Shown piece after piece: positions 8,526-16,263 of a stretch of DNA of 64,000 bases. The notes under the pieces were generated by a model. It was not told where the DNA came from, did not search any database, and was given only the letters and a program-made list of their open reading frames with translations. Position 1 is the stretch's first letter, and each line of letters opens with the position of its first letter. The stretch spans positions 124,001 through 188,000 of the forward strand of contig JAUICH010000007.1 in assembly GCA_030427505.1 (NCBI GenBank). The letters run 5' to 3'. This DNA comes from Verrucomicrobiia bacterium (GTDB lineage Bacteria; Verrucomicrobiota; Verrucomicrobiia; Verrucomicrobiales; DEV007). A program made the position numbers and the translations under genes.

Positions 8526-10478
8526 TCAAAACGTGAGCCTCACACCGCCGAAGGCGCCAAAGCCGCGGGCTTCAAAGCCTTCAGTCGTTTCGTACTCTTC
8601 ATCGAAGACATTTTCGATGCGGGCAAACAGCTCCAGCCGGTCCGTCAGGTAGAGGCTCCCGTAGACCCGGGCCACGGTGTAGTCGCCCAGTGTCACGCCG
8701 GGGCTGTCCAGGCGATCATAAGCGCCGCGAACTTCCGCGCCCAGCGTCCAGTCCGTGCCGTGCTGATAAATGACGCCCGCGCCCAGAGTGTGGCGCGGCC
8801 GGCGGATCAGCCGGTCGCCAGGACCGCCGCCGAATCCGCCGAAGTATAGCCCGTCCGCCACCACGGCATCCAGGTAGGTGTAGTTCGCATACAGCGTCAG
8901 CCCGCGGCAGGGCTTCAGGTCCAGGCCCAGTTCAAAGCCGTCCATCTCCGTATCCACCTCCGTGGGAAAGGCGGGGTAGCCGATGGAATCGACCAGGTTG
9001 TCCACTTCCGTGTTGAAATAGACCAGCGAAACGGACCCCAGCCCTTCGGGCAGATACTGGCGAATCCCCAACTCCCAGGTGCGGCTTTCTTCCGGAGCGA
9101 TGGTGTCTGGATCCACGCTCGGATCCAGGTAGACGAAGTCCTGGCCAGAGGGAGCTTTGTAGCCCGTGGCGTATTTCGCAAACAGTTGCGTGCCGGTGGG
9201 CTCGATCTCCTTGGAAAGCTGGAAAGAGTAGGTGCCCTTGCTTTCGAAAGAGTCGTGCTCGTCCCAGCGGCCGCTCACCAGGAGGTTGAAGTCCGCTGGC
9301 AGGTCCACGTCCGCCTGGCCGAAGACGCTGGCGTAGCTGTATTCCTTGGAAGCGGGAGTGTTGAAGGCTCCCGGGATCAGCGGAATCCGCGCGAACTCAT
9401 ATTGGTAGTAGCCCGCGCCCGCCGTCAGAACCGTTCCGTCGAGGCCCGTGTAGTTGAGCCGGCCTTCTACTTCGTGCGCCGTCTGTTCCAGGCGATTGTC
9501 CGAAAAGAACGGGTCCCGCGTGGCTTCCAAAGTCGACTCGTTGTAAGAATAGAAGACTTGGCCGTTCCAATCTTCGTTTTCAAAGCTGAGGCGTGGCGAC
9601 AGCAGCCAAGACTCGTTGTCATTGCGCTGCAGGTCCGGGAAGCCAGCGCTCAGAGACGAGCCCGGCACGCCCAGACCGGATTGCTGGTAGTAGCCGAGCA
9701 GGTCGAAGAAGACTCCGTCCGCGATCTCCACCGCCATGTTGGTGCGGAGATTCAAGTTCTGGAAGTCGCTATTCGGCCGGTCGTTGTCCGTATCGAAATA
9801 CGACAGATCGAAGACGCCACCGACGGGGCCTTCCTTGGCGGTCATTTTCGTACCGAAGCGATAGGTGGAAAACGAGCCACCCTCGGCGAAGAGGCGGGTC
9901 TCCGCTCCCTCAGGCAAATATCGGGCATCCGTGACCCCCAGTTCCAGGGCTCCGGCCAAAGCATCCGAGCCATAGAGGGACGAAACCGGTCCCCGCACCA
10001 GCTGCACGCTGTCCAGATAGGTGGTGTCCAGCAGCTCCAAGCTGTAGAGACCCGTCAGTCCGGGTGCCAGGCGCCGTCCGTTCAGGGTGACCACCGCGTG
10101 ATTGCTCTCCATACCCCGGATGAAGAGAGAAGTCTGCGCGCCGGCTTGCCCAGCTTGCACTAGCGAAGTGCCCGGAAGGTAGCTCAGGACATCTTCCAGG
10201 GAGTAGATCTGGCGGATTTGCAGTTCGCCGCCGCTTACGTAGTCCACCGAGGGCGAGAGGTCAGCGGGTGCTTTGGGAGTCTTGGTGGCCACATGGATGG
10301 AGGTGGTCAGCACTTCGGCCCGGCTGGAATCGTCATTGCCGGGGCCGGAGAGAGCTTCGCCGGAGGAATCCTGCGCGGCGGAATAACTCACACTGGCACA
10401 AAGGAACGCGGCAGCGGGCATCAGCGCGCTTGAGATGCGGAAAGCAAAAGCTGGAAGCAGGGCGGCAAAAATTTTCAT
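8526..10478 (-). CDS. TonB-dependent outer-membrane receptor, BtuB-like
   Basis: 650 residues from the ATG that opens a hydrophobic signal peptide; the frame runs 77 codons further upstream but that part looks non-coding. A plug domain follows (IRQIYSLEDVLSYLPG, then a SLFIRG/RGPVSSLYG pattern) and then a beta-barrel ending in Phe (GGVRLTF). The size and plug resemble BtuB-type vitamin B12 receptors. It sits 81 bases upstream of metH, in the same direction. B12 or a corrinoid is the inferred substrate; a siderophore is the alternative. No cobalamin riboswitch was found in the leader. Confidence 0.85.
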   Translation of the reverse strand: MKIFAALLPAFAFRISSALMPAAAFLCASVSYSAAQDSSGEALSGPGNDDSSRAEVLTTSIHVATKTPKAPADLSPSVDYVSGGELQIRQIYSLEDVLSYLPGTSLVQAGQAGAQTSLFIRGMESNHAVVTLNGRRLAPGLTGLYSLELLDTTYLDSVQLVRGPVSSLYGSDALAGALELGVTDARYLPEGAETRLFAEGGSFSTYRFGTKMTAKEGPVGGVFDLSYFDTDNDRPNSDFQNLNLRTNMAVEIADGVFFDLLGYYQQSGLGVPGSSLSAGFPDLQRNDNESWLLSPRLSFENEDWNGQVFYSYNESTLEATRDPFFSDNRLEQTAHEVEGRLNYTGLDGTVLTAGAGYYQYEFARIPLIPGAFNTPASKEYSYASVFGQADVDLPADFNLLVSGRWDEHDSFESKGTYSFQLSKEIEPTGTQLFAKYATGYKAPSGQDFVYLDPSVDPDTIAPEESRTWELGIRQYLPEGLGSVSLVYFNTEVDNLVDSIGYPAFPTEVDTEMDGFELGLDLKPCRGLTLYANYTYLDAVVADGLYFGGFGGGPGDRLIRRPRHTLGAGVIYQHGTDWTLGAEVRGAYDRLDSPGVTLGDYTVARVYGSLYLTDRLELFARIENVFDEEYETTEGFEARGFGAFGGVRLTF

Positions 10479-10488
10479 CTGCCATGAA

Positions 10489-10510
10489 CATATCGCGATG
10501 CGTTGATATG
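10489..10510. promoter_or_regulatory. Inverted repeat just upstream of the TonB receptor start
   Basis: CATATC and GATATG arms with a 10-base spacer lie 11 bases upstream of the receptor start codon. The position would suit an operator or a translation-control hairpin. There is no direct evidence of the binding partner. Confidence 0.3.
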
Positions 10511-10872
10511 ATTCAAGTAAGAATCTGGCCTTTTGAGCCCATTCCTCAAAGTCTTTTCGCGAATCGGAAATGTAATAAATCTGAAACACCTGCTCGCTTC
10601 CCCGGTAGAAAAGGAGCGTCTCGCCAGACTTTACGAAGGCGGCGTTTCTTTTCGGTTGTGGAACCGGCTCCACTCCACCGTTGCTTTGCCCCTCCGGCCT
10701 GCTCTCCAAGCGCCTTGTCAGGAAAAATCTGACTCCGCAGCCGTTCGAAGACTGCCGATCAGGGGGTACCGAAATACAAGAAAGGCGCCGGACCGGACAC
10801 GATCTTCGCGACCGCGGCGCCTTGGGCGGAGAATATCTGGCCTTGAGAAGCCCAGTGGAGGGAGAGGAGATT
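10511..10872. other. Intergenic leader of the TonB receptor
   Basis: About 360 bases without a convincing gene. It holds arms AAGGCGCC/GGCGCCTT near 10783-10825 that can form a hairpin with an inner GC-rich stem, possibly the terminator of the DUF6580-like gene. I looked for a cobalamin riboswitch on the minus strand and did not find a B12 box. Confidence 0.4.
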
Positions 10873-11499
10873 CTACTCGCCGGGATGACGCGCGAGTGTG
10901 GGAGCGGCCTTGTGATCTTCTTCGAAGTCCGTACTCTTCGAATTAAACAGAGGCAGTGCGGCCACGCACCATAAAATGTTGGAAATCAAGGCATTCCGAA
11001 GAAAAAAGTAGGCCTTTGGTTCCCAATTGGGATCCCCGATCGTCTGGCTTTGCCACCACCCGGCCATCGTCTTGGAATAGGCGGGAGAAGACAGCCAGGC
11101 AAAGGTATTCCCCGCCATGTAAAAGACCACCGTGGCCACCAGAGTTCCGCCCAGCATCAACGGCCAGCTACGGGCATGAATGGAACAGAGCATCCCCGCC
11201 AGACCGGCCAGTGAATAGAGAACAGCCAGAAAAATGGAATGAGACCCCAGACCGTTCCCGCCGGACAGCGTCAGGGCCATGTCCGTTCCGAAGAGAAGCA
11301 ACGCGGGCACCCACCAAAATTGCCGGCCGAACAGGAGACCGCCTCCGAAGCAGATCGCCATCAGGGGCGATGTGTTGAAGAGAAACTCAGATCGTCCCAA
11401 AAAGACCCGATATCCCAAGGAGAGTACCAGGAGCATGAGAAGATAGGAGAGCCGAAATCTAGGCGAACGAATATGGGTGGCTTCGGGAGTCATAGACAC
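10873..11499 (-). CDS. DUF6580-like membrane protein
   Basis: 208 residues with about five to six hydrophobic segments. A conserved-looking FNTSPLMAICFGGGLLFG stretch lies after the first helix and a Trp-rich loop is at about residues 135-160. The pattern matches the small ECF-S-like putative transport proteins of the DUF6580 group. It is upstream of the BtuB-like receptor on the same strand, so a part in vitamin or corrinoid uptake is inferred. The assignment is from pattern memory, not from a search. Confidence 0.6.
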   Translation of the reverse strand: MSMTPEATHIRSPRFRLSYLLMLLVLSLGYRVFLGRSEFLFNTSPLMAICFGGGLLFGRQFWWVPALLLFGTDMALTLSGGNGLGSHSIFLAVLYSLAGLAGMLCSIHARSWPLMLGGTLVATVVFYMAGNTFAWLSSPAYSKTMAGWWQSQTIGDPNWEPKAYFFLRNALISNILWCVAALPLFNSKSTDFEEDHKAAPTLARHPGE

Positions 11500-11588
11500 G
11501 GAGCGAAGAAATCACCAGGTTCGGTTTCTGGCAAGCAGCATAAGATTTTCGCCTAATTACTTCGGAAAATCAAATATATTCTAACTAA

Positions 11589-12617
11589 TTAATTTAAGAA
11601 CGTTTCCAGCGCGGAAACGACCTGTTTCGACGAAATGCCGTCCATCGGCCGTTCCGGCAGTTTTTGACGGAGGTCCTTTTCCTCTAGAATTCCATCGTGC
11701 CCTGACAGGACAACCCGGGCTTCTTCATGGCGGGGTCTCCAGTGAAAAGGGTTGGTGGGTCCAAAGAGCACGACTTGAGGACGCTGGTAGGCGCTGGCCA
11801 AGTGCATGGCCGCGGTATCCACGCCCAAAGCGACCCGGCATCCCGAAATGACCGAGGCACTCAGTATCAGGCTTAGTTTTCCGGCCAGGTTTGTGATCTT
11901 TCCCCGCGAACGCCGCAAGATCTCCTCTAAATGCGCCGCTTCTTCCGGGGCGGAACCGCCGGTGAGCACGGTGGGTAGCCTGTGCCTTGCCCACAAGTGG
12001 TCGATCACTTCCGCCCAGCGTTCGGCCCGCCAGTATTTCTCCCGCCGGGCCGTTCCGGCGTGGACCAGGGCGTAGGGTTGTCCGGGAGAGATGCCGTGGT
12101 CTTGTAAGATTGCGGAGGCTCCGGCCCGCGCCGAGCCGGGGAGGACCAGGCGGAGCAGTTCCGGCCGGGTGTTCAGGCCGAGAGCCTTTAGCAGCGCCAC
12201 CATGTGGTCGATGGTGTGCAGTTTCTTTAGCGAGGCTTCCGTTGTGTGCGAGTACAAGTGTTTCCGGAAACGGCCGTGGGCTCTCTTGGAATAGGTTGTC
12301 CTGACATTCGCACCGGCCAGAAAGGTCATGAAGGCCGCGCGATCCGTTCCGCAAAAATCCAGCGAGACGTCGAAAGAGCTTACCGCCAAATGAGACCACA
12401 ACGCCGCGTTGGAATGGCCGTAGTGATAGTTTAGATGCTCGTCCACTTCAGGGATGCAGGGTACGAGCTCGCCAGCGGCGCCGAGCGTGACCAGCGTGAG
12501 ATGCACATCCGGAATCTCTCGACGCAGCACCCGTAACGCGGGAGTCGTCAGAATCAGATCTCCGATACGCTTGATCTGAATGGCCAAAAATCGGGGCCTG
12601 CGTCGCTCGGTGGGCAT
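11589..12617 (-). CDS. Glycosyltransferase family 9 (heptosyltransferase-like)
   Basis: 342 residues from the ATG before PTERRRPRFL. An N-terminal IKRIGDLILTTPALRVLR motif and a C-terminal nucleotide-sugar site (TGGSAPEEAAH, GVDTAAMHLASA, LFGPTNPFHWRP) are typical of ADP-heptose:LPS heptosyltransferases. It acts at the cytoplasmic face of the inner membrane on the LPS core. The frame continues 56 codons further upstream, but those residues do not align with the family. It is divergent from the GT4 gene at 13147, and both probably serve LPS core synthesis. Element A copy 1 lies between them. Confidence 0.9.
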   Translation of the reverse strand: MPTERRRPRFLAIQIKRIGDLILTTPALRVLRREIPDVHLTLVTLGAAGELVPCIPEVDEHLNYHYGHSNAALWSHLAVSSFDVSLDFCGTDRAAFMTFLAGANVRTTYSKRAHGRFRKHLYSHTTEASLKKLHTIDHMVALLKALGLNTRPELLRLVLPGSARAGASAILQDHGISPGQPYALVHAGTARREKYWRAERWAEVIDHLWARHRLPTVLTGGSAPEEAAHLEEILRRSRGKITNLAGKLSLILSASVISGCRVALGVDTAAMHLASAYQRPQVVLFGPTNPFHWRPRHEEARVVLSGHDGILEEKDLRQKLPERPMDGISSKQVVSALETFLN

Positions 12618-12812
12618 CAGAACAACCTGTTTTGCCGTATGTTTTTCAATGAATTGCGCGAAAAAGCCGTAACAGGTAAAGTCTCGCCCACCAGCCGTCA
12701 ATGCTGGTCCCCTGTCCGAAACAGGCACGGGATTCATGCCGGGTTCTTCAGGGCAAGAAATTGGATAATTCTCCTGCTCCTCCACGGGAAAGAAGACTTG
12801 GGAATACTAGGC

Positions 12813-13097
12813 AGTATGGACAAACTGGAGAACGGACCGGAAATGAAAAAAGGGAAAGAGGACTCAGCGCCGCGAAGCGGCGAGTACCAAGAGCCGCGGC
12901 CCATTGTTGTCCCGCCTTTGTGGGCTCTGCCGGCACCTTTCGCTTCGTTTCAGGGGGTTGCGAGCTGCTTCGCGGCCGGAGCAGTCTGCCTGGCTTCGTT
13001 CCCGCTCGCTCTATTGGGGGAAGGCCCCATGCCGTTCGCGCCGCCTTGCCAGCCAAGAGATGGCGTCGCGCCGGTCCGCCTCCCATTTGTCCACACG
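12813..13097. repeat. Inverted-repeat element A, copy 1
   Basis: Ends with imperfect terminal inverted repeats around TGGACAAA and TTTGTCCA (12816-12823 and 13086-13093). The interior is homologous to the copy at 18627-18839: shared blocks include CAGCGCCGC(G)AAGCGGCGA, CTCTATTGGGG and GCCTTGCCAGCC. This copy is about 70 bases longer because of an internal segment. No transposase is encoded. It lies in a divergent intergenic region between two glycosyltransferase genes. Confidence 0.75.
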
Positions 13098-13146
13098 GCC
13101 CAGAAGAGTCATTCTACGATTCCGGCAGTTTAACCGCATAAGACCC

Positions 13147-14295
13147 ATGAAGATCGGCTTGGTAAGGCGCGGCTACTCCGCGACAGGAGGAGCGGAACGG
13201 TATCTCCTCCGTTTCGCGCGGGGACTGGAAGACGCGGGCCATACCTGCGTGCTGTTCAGCGACCGTCAATGGCCGGAGGAAGCTTGGCGGAACCGGGAGA
13301 TTCGGGTGCTGCAAAACGCGGGCAGTCCCAAGGCGTTCGCCGATGCTCTCGCGGCCTCCCAGCCGGGAGCCGCCTGCGACTTTCTTTTCAGTCTGGAACG
13401 GGTATGGGCGTGCGATGTCTATCGTGCCGGGGATGGCGTTCACCGTGCCTGGATGGACCGGCGGGCGAAATTTGAGTCCCGGCGCCGCAGCCTGCTACGG
13501 GAGTGGAATCCGAAACACCGGCAGATCCTGAAGCTGGAAAGCGCTTTGTATGGCGAGGGTTCCAGCACGCATCTCATCGCAAACTCGCGGATGGTGGCGG
13601 ACGAAATCGGGTCTTACCACGGGTGCGATCCGGCCCGGATCACCATCATTCCAAATGGCTATGATCCGCCGGCGGAAGCCCGGAACGATGAACTGGTCCG
13701 GGAGAGCCGCGCCGCCATGCGTCAGAAGCTGGGCCTGGCGAAGGGTGAGATGGCGGTATTGTTTGTTGGCAGCGGATGGGAGCGAAAAGGACTTCGCTTT
13801 GCCGTGGAAGCGGTGAAACGGCTTCATGGACGAAGCCACCGGCCGGTGAAACTCCTCGTGGCGGGTCGAATGGAACGGAATCGTCCCGAGGATTCCCCTC
13901 AAGTATTGTTCCTGGAAGCGGTGAAGGATCTCACGCCGGTCTACGCGGCCGCCGATGTCTTCGTTCTGCCGACCCTGTACGATCCGTTTTCCAATGCCAG
14001 CCTGGAGGCCGCGGCTCATGGACTACCCGTGGTGACCACCGCCGCGAATGGGTTTTCCCAGATCTTGCCAGAGATCGCGGGCTACGGCTCCGTCACCCAC
14101 GCGGGAGACGTGGAAGGGTTGACCGAGGCCCTGGCCTGGCACGCGGAACGGGATGAGGCCCAGCAGTGGGAACAGCGAAGCTCGATCCGGCAGTGGGCGG
14201 GAAAGTACTCGGTGCGGCGGAATGTTGAAGCCACCTTGGACTGCTTCGAAAGGCTGACCCGGAACTCGACGAAGGCCACCCAGCCGGTGGCTTAG
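13147..14295 (+). CDS. Glycosyltransferase family 4 (WaaG-like)
   Basis: 382 residues from the ATG of KIGLVRRGYSATGGAERYL, which is the usual GT-B N-terminus with the GGAER donor-side loop. The C-terminal domain has VLFVGSGWERKGL and the nucleotide-sugar motif LPTLYDPFSNASLEAAAHG (Glu of the E-x7-E pattern). It resembles LPS core glucosyltransferase WaaG. The frame is open for 81 codons upstream through repeat element A, which is not coding. The TAG stop coincides with the first bases of repeat element B copy 1. Confidence 0.9.
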   Translation: MKIGLVRRGYSATGGAERYLLRFARGLEDAGHTCVLFSDRQWPEEAWRNREIRVLQNAGSPKAFADALAASQPGAACDFLFSLERVWACDVYRAGDGVHRAWMDRRAKFESRRRSLLREWNPKHRQILKLESALYGEGSSTHLIANSRMVADEIGSYHGCDPARITIIPNGYDPPAEARNDELVRESRAAMRQKLGLAKGEMAVLFVGSGWERKGLRFAVEAVKRLHGRSHRPVKLLVAGRMERNRPEDSPQVLFLEAVKDLTPVYAAADVFVLPTLYDPFSNASLEAAAHGLPVVTTAANGFSQILPEIAGYGSVTHAGDVEGLTEALAWHAERDEAQQWEQRSSIRQWAGKYSVRRNVEATLDCFERLTRNSTKATQPVA

Positions 14296-14481
14296 TGTGG
14301 TGTTTGCTAAATAGGTGGACGAAATTCGCGAGGAGGGAGTTGAGCAAGCTCAACGACTGATCGAGCAATGTGGAAATTGGAAAAGAAGACCGCGATCATA
14401 AATGTATCTGATCGAAGCGAGCAAATTTCCGGCTCTATCACCTAATTGGTTTCGTCCACCTATTTCGCAAGCACCACACTA
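14293..14481. repeat. Inverted-repeat element B, copy 1
   Basis: Terminal inverted repeats of about 30 bp (14293-14322 and 14450-14481) have only a few mismatches and contain AAATAGGTGGACGAAA. An internal perfect hairpin GTTGAGC-AA-GCTCAAC is near 14339. A second copy in opposite orientation is at 18411-18626. The element fills the gap between two convergent genes and starts on the stop codon of the first, so it may also act as a two-way terminator. Confidence 0.8.
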
Positions 14482-14509
14482 GCGAAGGGGTGGCCGGACA
14501 GGGGATTGT

Positions 14510-15256
14510 TTAAAGCCCCAGCGTTTCGCAGAAGGCCGAAGCGTCAGAGAGGTCGTCAAACAAGAGACCCGGCTGGTGCCGGGCCAACTCTTCGGCGTCG
14601 TAGAGACCGGTAGCGACCGCCACGGCCATCGCGCCGCAAGCGCGGGCACAGTCGATGTCTCGCGGTGTATCCCCGATGATGACGGTATCCGCGGGGGTGA
14701 ACTCATGTCCGGCGTGTTCGATGGCCCTTTGAATCCCAACCGGACCAAGCGCGTTCCGGTCGTGGTGATCTCCTCCGTAAGCGCCAAAGAGAAAAATGTC
14801 GCTCAGGCCATAGAAGGCCAGCTTGGCCATGGCGCCGGACTCGATGTTTCCCGTCAGCAGCCCCAGCACATGGTCCGTGTGCTCCTGAAGGTGGAGCAGC
14901 AATTCGTGCACACCGGGCAGGACGCGGCCATGGCGGGCGCCATGCTCCTCCAAGCGGGCTCGCAGGTGACGCTCGTAGGTTTGGAAAAAAGCCGCCTCAT
15001 TTTCCGCCGTGAGCGGGATGTCGAACCGCCCGAACAGAAGCCGCACCACGGCGGAGTCCGTGCTGCCGCGCAGGTCCAGGGACGGCATGTCATGGGCCCG
15101 GTGCTGGAGATCGAAGGCCTCCAGCATGGCTAACTCCAGCGCCTGTTTACCCGCGCCACCCGTGTCCAGGAGGGTCCCGTCTATGTCAAACAAGAGGAGA
15201 CGCCGATGACCTGGGCGGCCATTGGCATCAACCATTTGAGGAGACCCGGATGTCAT
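14510..15256 (-). CDS. HAD-superfamily phosphatase (phosphoglycolate-phosphatase-like)
   Basis: 248 residues. HAD motif I is LLFDIDGTLLDTGG (nucleophile and acid Asp, about residues 24-26), motif II is in GLLTGNIES, and motif IV is VIIGDTPRDIDCARACG. A helical cap (C1) lies between motifs I and II. This is the Gph/PGP-like group acting on small phosphoesters. It is the last gene before a convergent repeat element. The start is the upstream ATG; a shorter start is possible because the family core begins around residue 18. Confidence 0.88.
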   Translation of the reverse strand: MTSGSPQMVDANGRPGHRRLLLFDIDGTLLDTGGAGKQALELAMLEAFDLQHRAHDMPSLDLRGSTDSAVVRLLFGRFDIPLTAENEAAFFQTYERHLRARLEEHGARHGRVLPGVHELLLHLQEHTDHVLGLLTGNIESGAMAKLAFYGLSDIFLFGAYGGDHHDRNALGPVGIQRAIEHAGHEFTPADTVIIGDTPRDIDCARACGAMAVAVATGLYDAEELARHQPGLLFDDLSDASAFCETLGL

Positions 15257-15429
15257 GAATTCCCGTGGGTCAACGGTCGAAAAACGGATGAAAAAACGCG
15301 GCGAGCTGTAGCCATTCCTTCTCGACTTTGATCGATCGAAGGAATGAGGAGGAGGAGAACGCCTTCAGAAAGTAATTCTCCTCTCCGGTTCCGGAAGCTT
15401 GGCCGCGGCCAGACGCACTGGGCGTCTTA

Positions 15430-16107
15430 TTATTCCTTGGCCTCGGTTTCTTCTTCGGCGTCGTCGTGTTCCGCGTCCTCTTTTGCGTCCTTGGCTTCCT
15501 CCGCGGCTTCGTCTGCTTCGTGTTTCTCCCAGTCCACCTCTTCGTCATCCGGCGAACGGAATTTCGGCTTCTGCTGGTTTGTGGGCAGCGGAGACACCAT
15601 CATGAGGATGTTCCGGTTGTTCAGCTTCGGCTCCAGGTCGATGTGGGCCATGCCCCCCAGGTCCTTTTTCACCTGGTTCATCAGCTCGAAGCCGAGTTCC
15701 TTGTGGGCATTCTCACGGCCACGGAACTGGAGTTGCAGGCGCAACTTGAACCCGTGTGCCAGGAAGTCTTCCGCCCGCCGCATCTTGATCTGGTAGTCGT
15801 GCGGGTCGATCCGGACGCGGAACTTCACTTCCTTTTCTTTGACCTTCGGCTTGTTGTCTTTCTTCTGCTTCGCCTGATCGTACTTCCATTTGCCATAGTC
15901 GCAGATGCGGCAAACGGGCGGGCGGGCAGTCGGAGCAATTTCGACGAGATCCAGGCCGAGTTGCTTCGCTTTGCGCAACGCTTCCTGCGTGCGCATGATC
16001 ATATTGAGGTCCTCGTAAATTACGCGGATTTCAGGAACGCGAATCCGTTCGTTCACCCGGGTCATCGGGGTACGGGCGCGTTTGCGATTGAATGGTTTCT
16101 TGGCTAT
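15430..16107 (-). CDS. infC: Translation initiation factor IF-3
   Basis: The protein has the IF3 N-domain (RVNERIRVPEIRVI, PPVCRICDYGKWKYD) and C-domain (VKFRVRIDPHDYQIKM, LQFRGRENAH). It binds the 30S subunit and checks initiator tRNA. The first ATG in frame (16065) omits a basic IF3-like leader (AKKPFNRKRARTP) that lies in frame just before it. The only codon that could start that leader after the in-frame TAA is ATA at 16107. Rare starts are characteristic of infC autoregulation, so ATA is chosen (225 residues); the ATG form would be 211. An acidic C-terminal tail of about 40 residues is unusual. rpmI and rplT do not follow; thrS precedes, as is common. Confidence 0.93.
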   Translation of the reverse strand: MAKKPFNRKRARTPMTRVNERIRVPEIRVIYEDLNMIMRTQEALRKAKQLGLDLVEIAPTARPPVCRICDYGKWKYDQAKQKKDNKPKVKEKEVKFRVRIDPHDYQIKMRRAEDFLAHGFKLRLQLQFRGRENAHKELGFELMNQVKKDLGGMAHIDLEPKLNNRNILMMVSPLPTNQQKPKFRSPDDEEVDWEKHEADEAAEEAKDAKEDAEHDDAEEETEAKE

Positions 16108-16170
16108 GGCTTAGGTTGTTGAGTTAATATTAGGAGAGTCTGATCGACTGCGGGAAAAGAGATTACTTTG

Positions 16171-16222
16171 ACCTCCGCTCGTGGAGGTGAGCTTCCCGGA
16201 CAAGCGCCGCCGAAGGGGCGGC
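16171..16222 (-). terminator. Two hairpins between thrS and infC
   Basis: On the minus strand a GCCGCC-CCTTC-GGCGGC hairpin (16206-16222) is followed by ACCTCC-ACGAGC-GGAGGT (16171-16188) and then a T-rich stretch. They could end thrS transcription partly or form the infC leader. The T-tract is interrupted, so full termination is uncertain. Confidence 0.45.
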
Positions 16223-16263
16223 CAATTCGAAAACGAGGCTACCGCCACACATAAAGAACGACT

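Noticed and set aside
10479-10709. N-terminal extension of the TonB receptor
   Set aside because: The residues are unlike any receptor and precede a normal signal peptide.
10479-10800. Cobalamin riboswitch upstream of the BtuB-like gene
   Set aside because: A fragment resembling GGGGAAGC...GGTG is present on the minus strand, but the B12 box and the other conserved blocks are not there in order.
12904-13146. N-terminal extension of the GT4 protein
   Set aside because: It lies in repeat element A and the family N-terminus begins at 13147.
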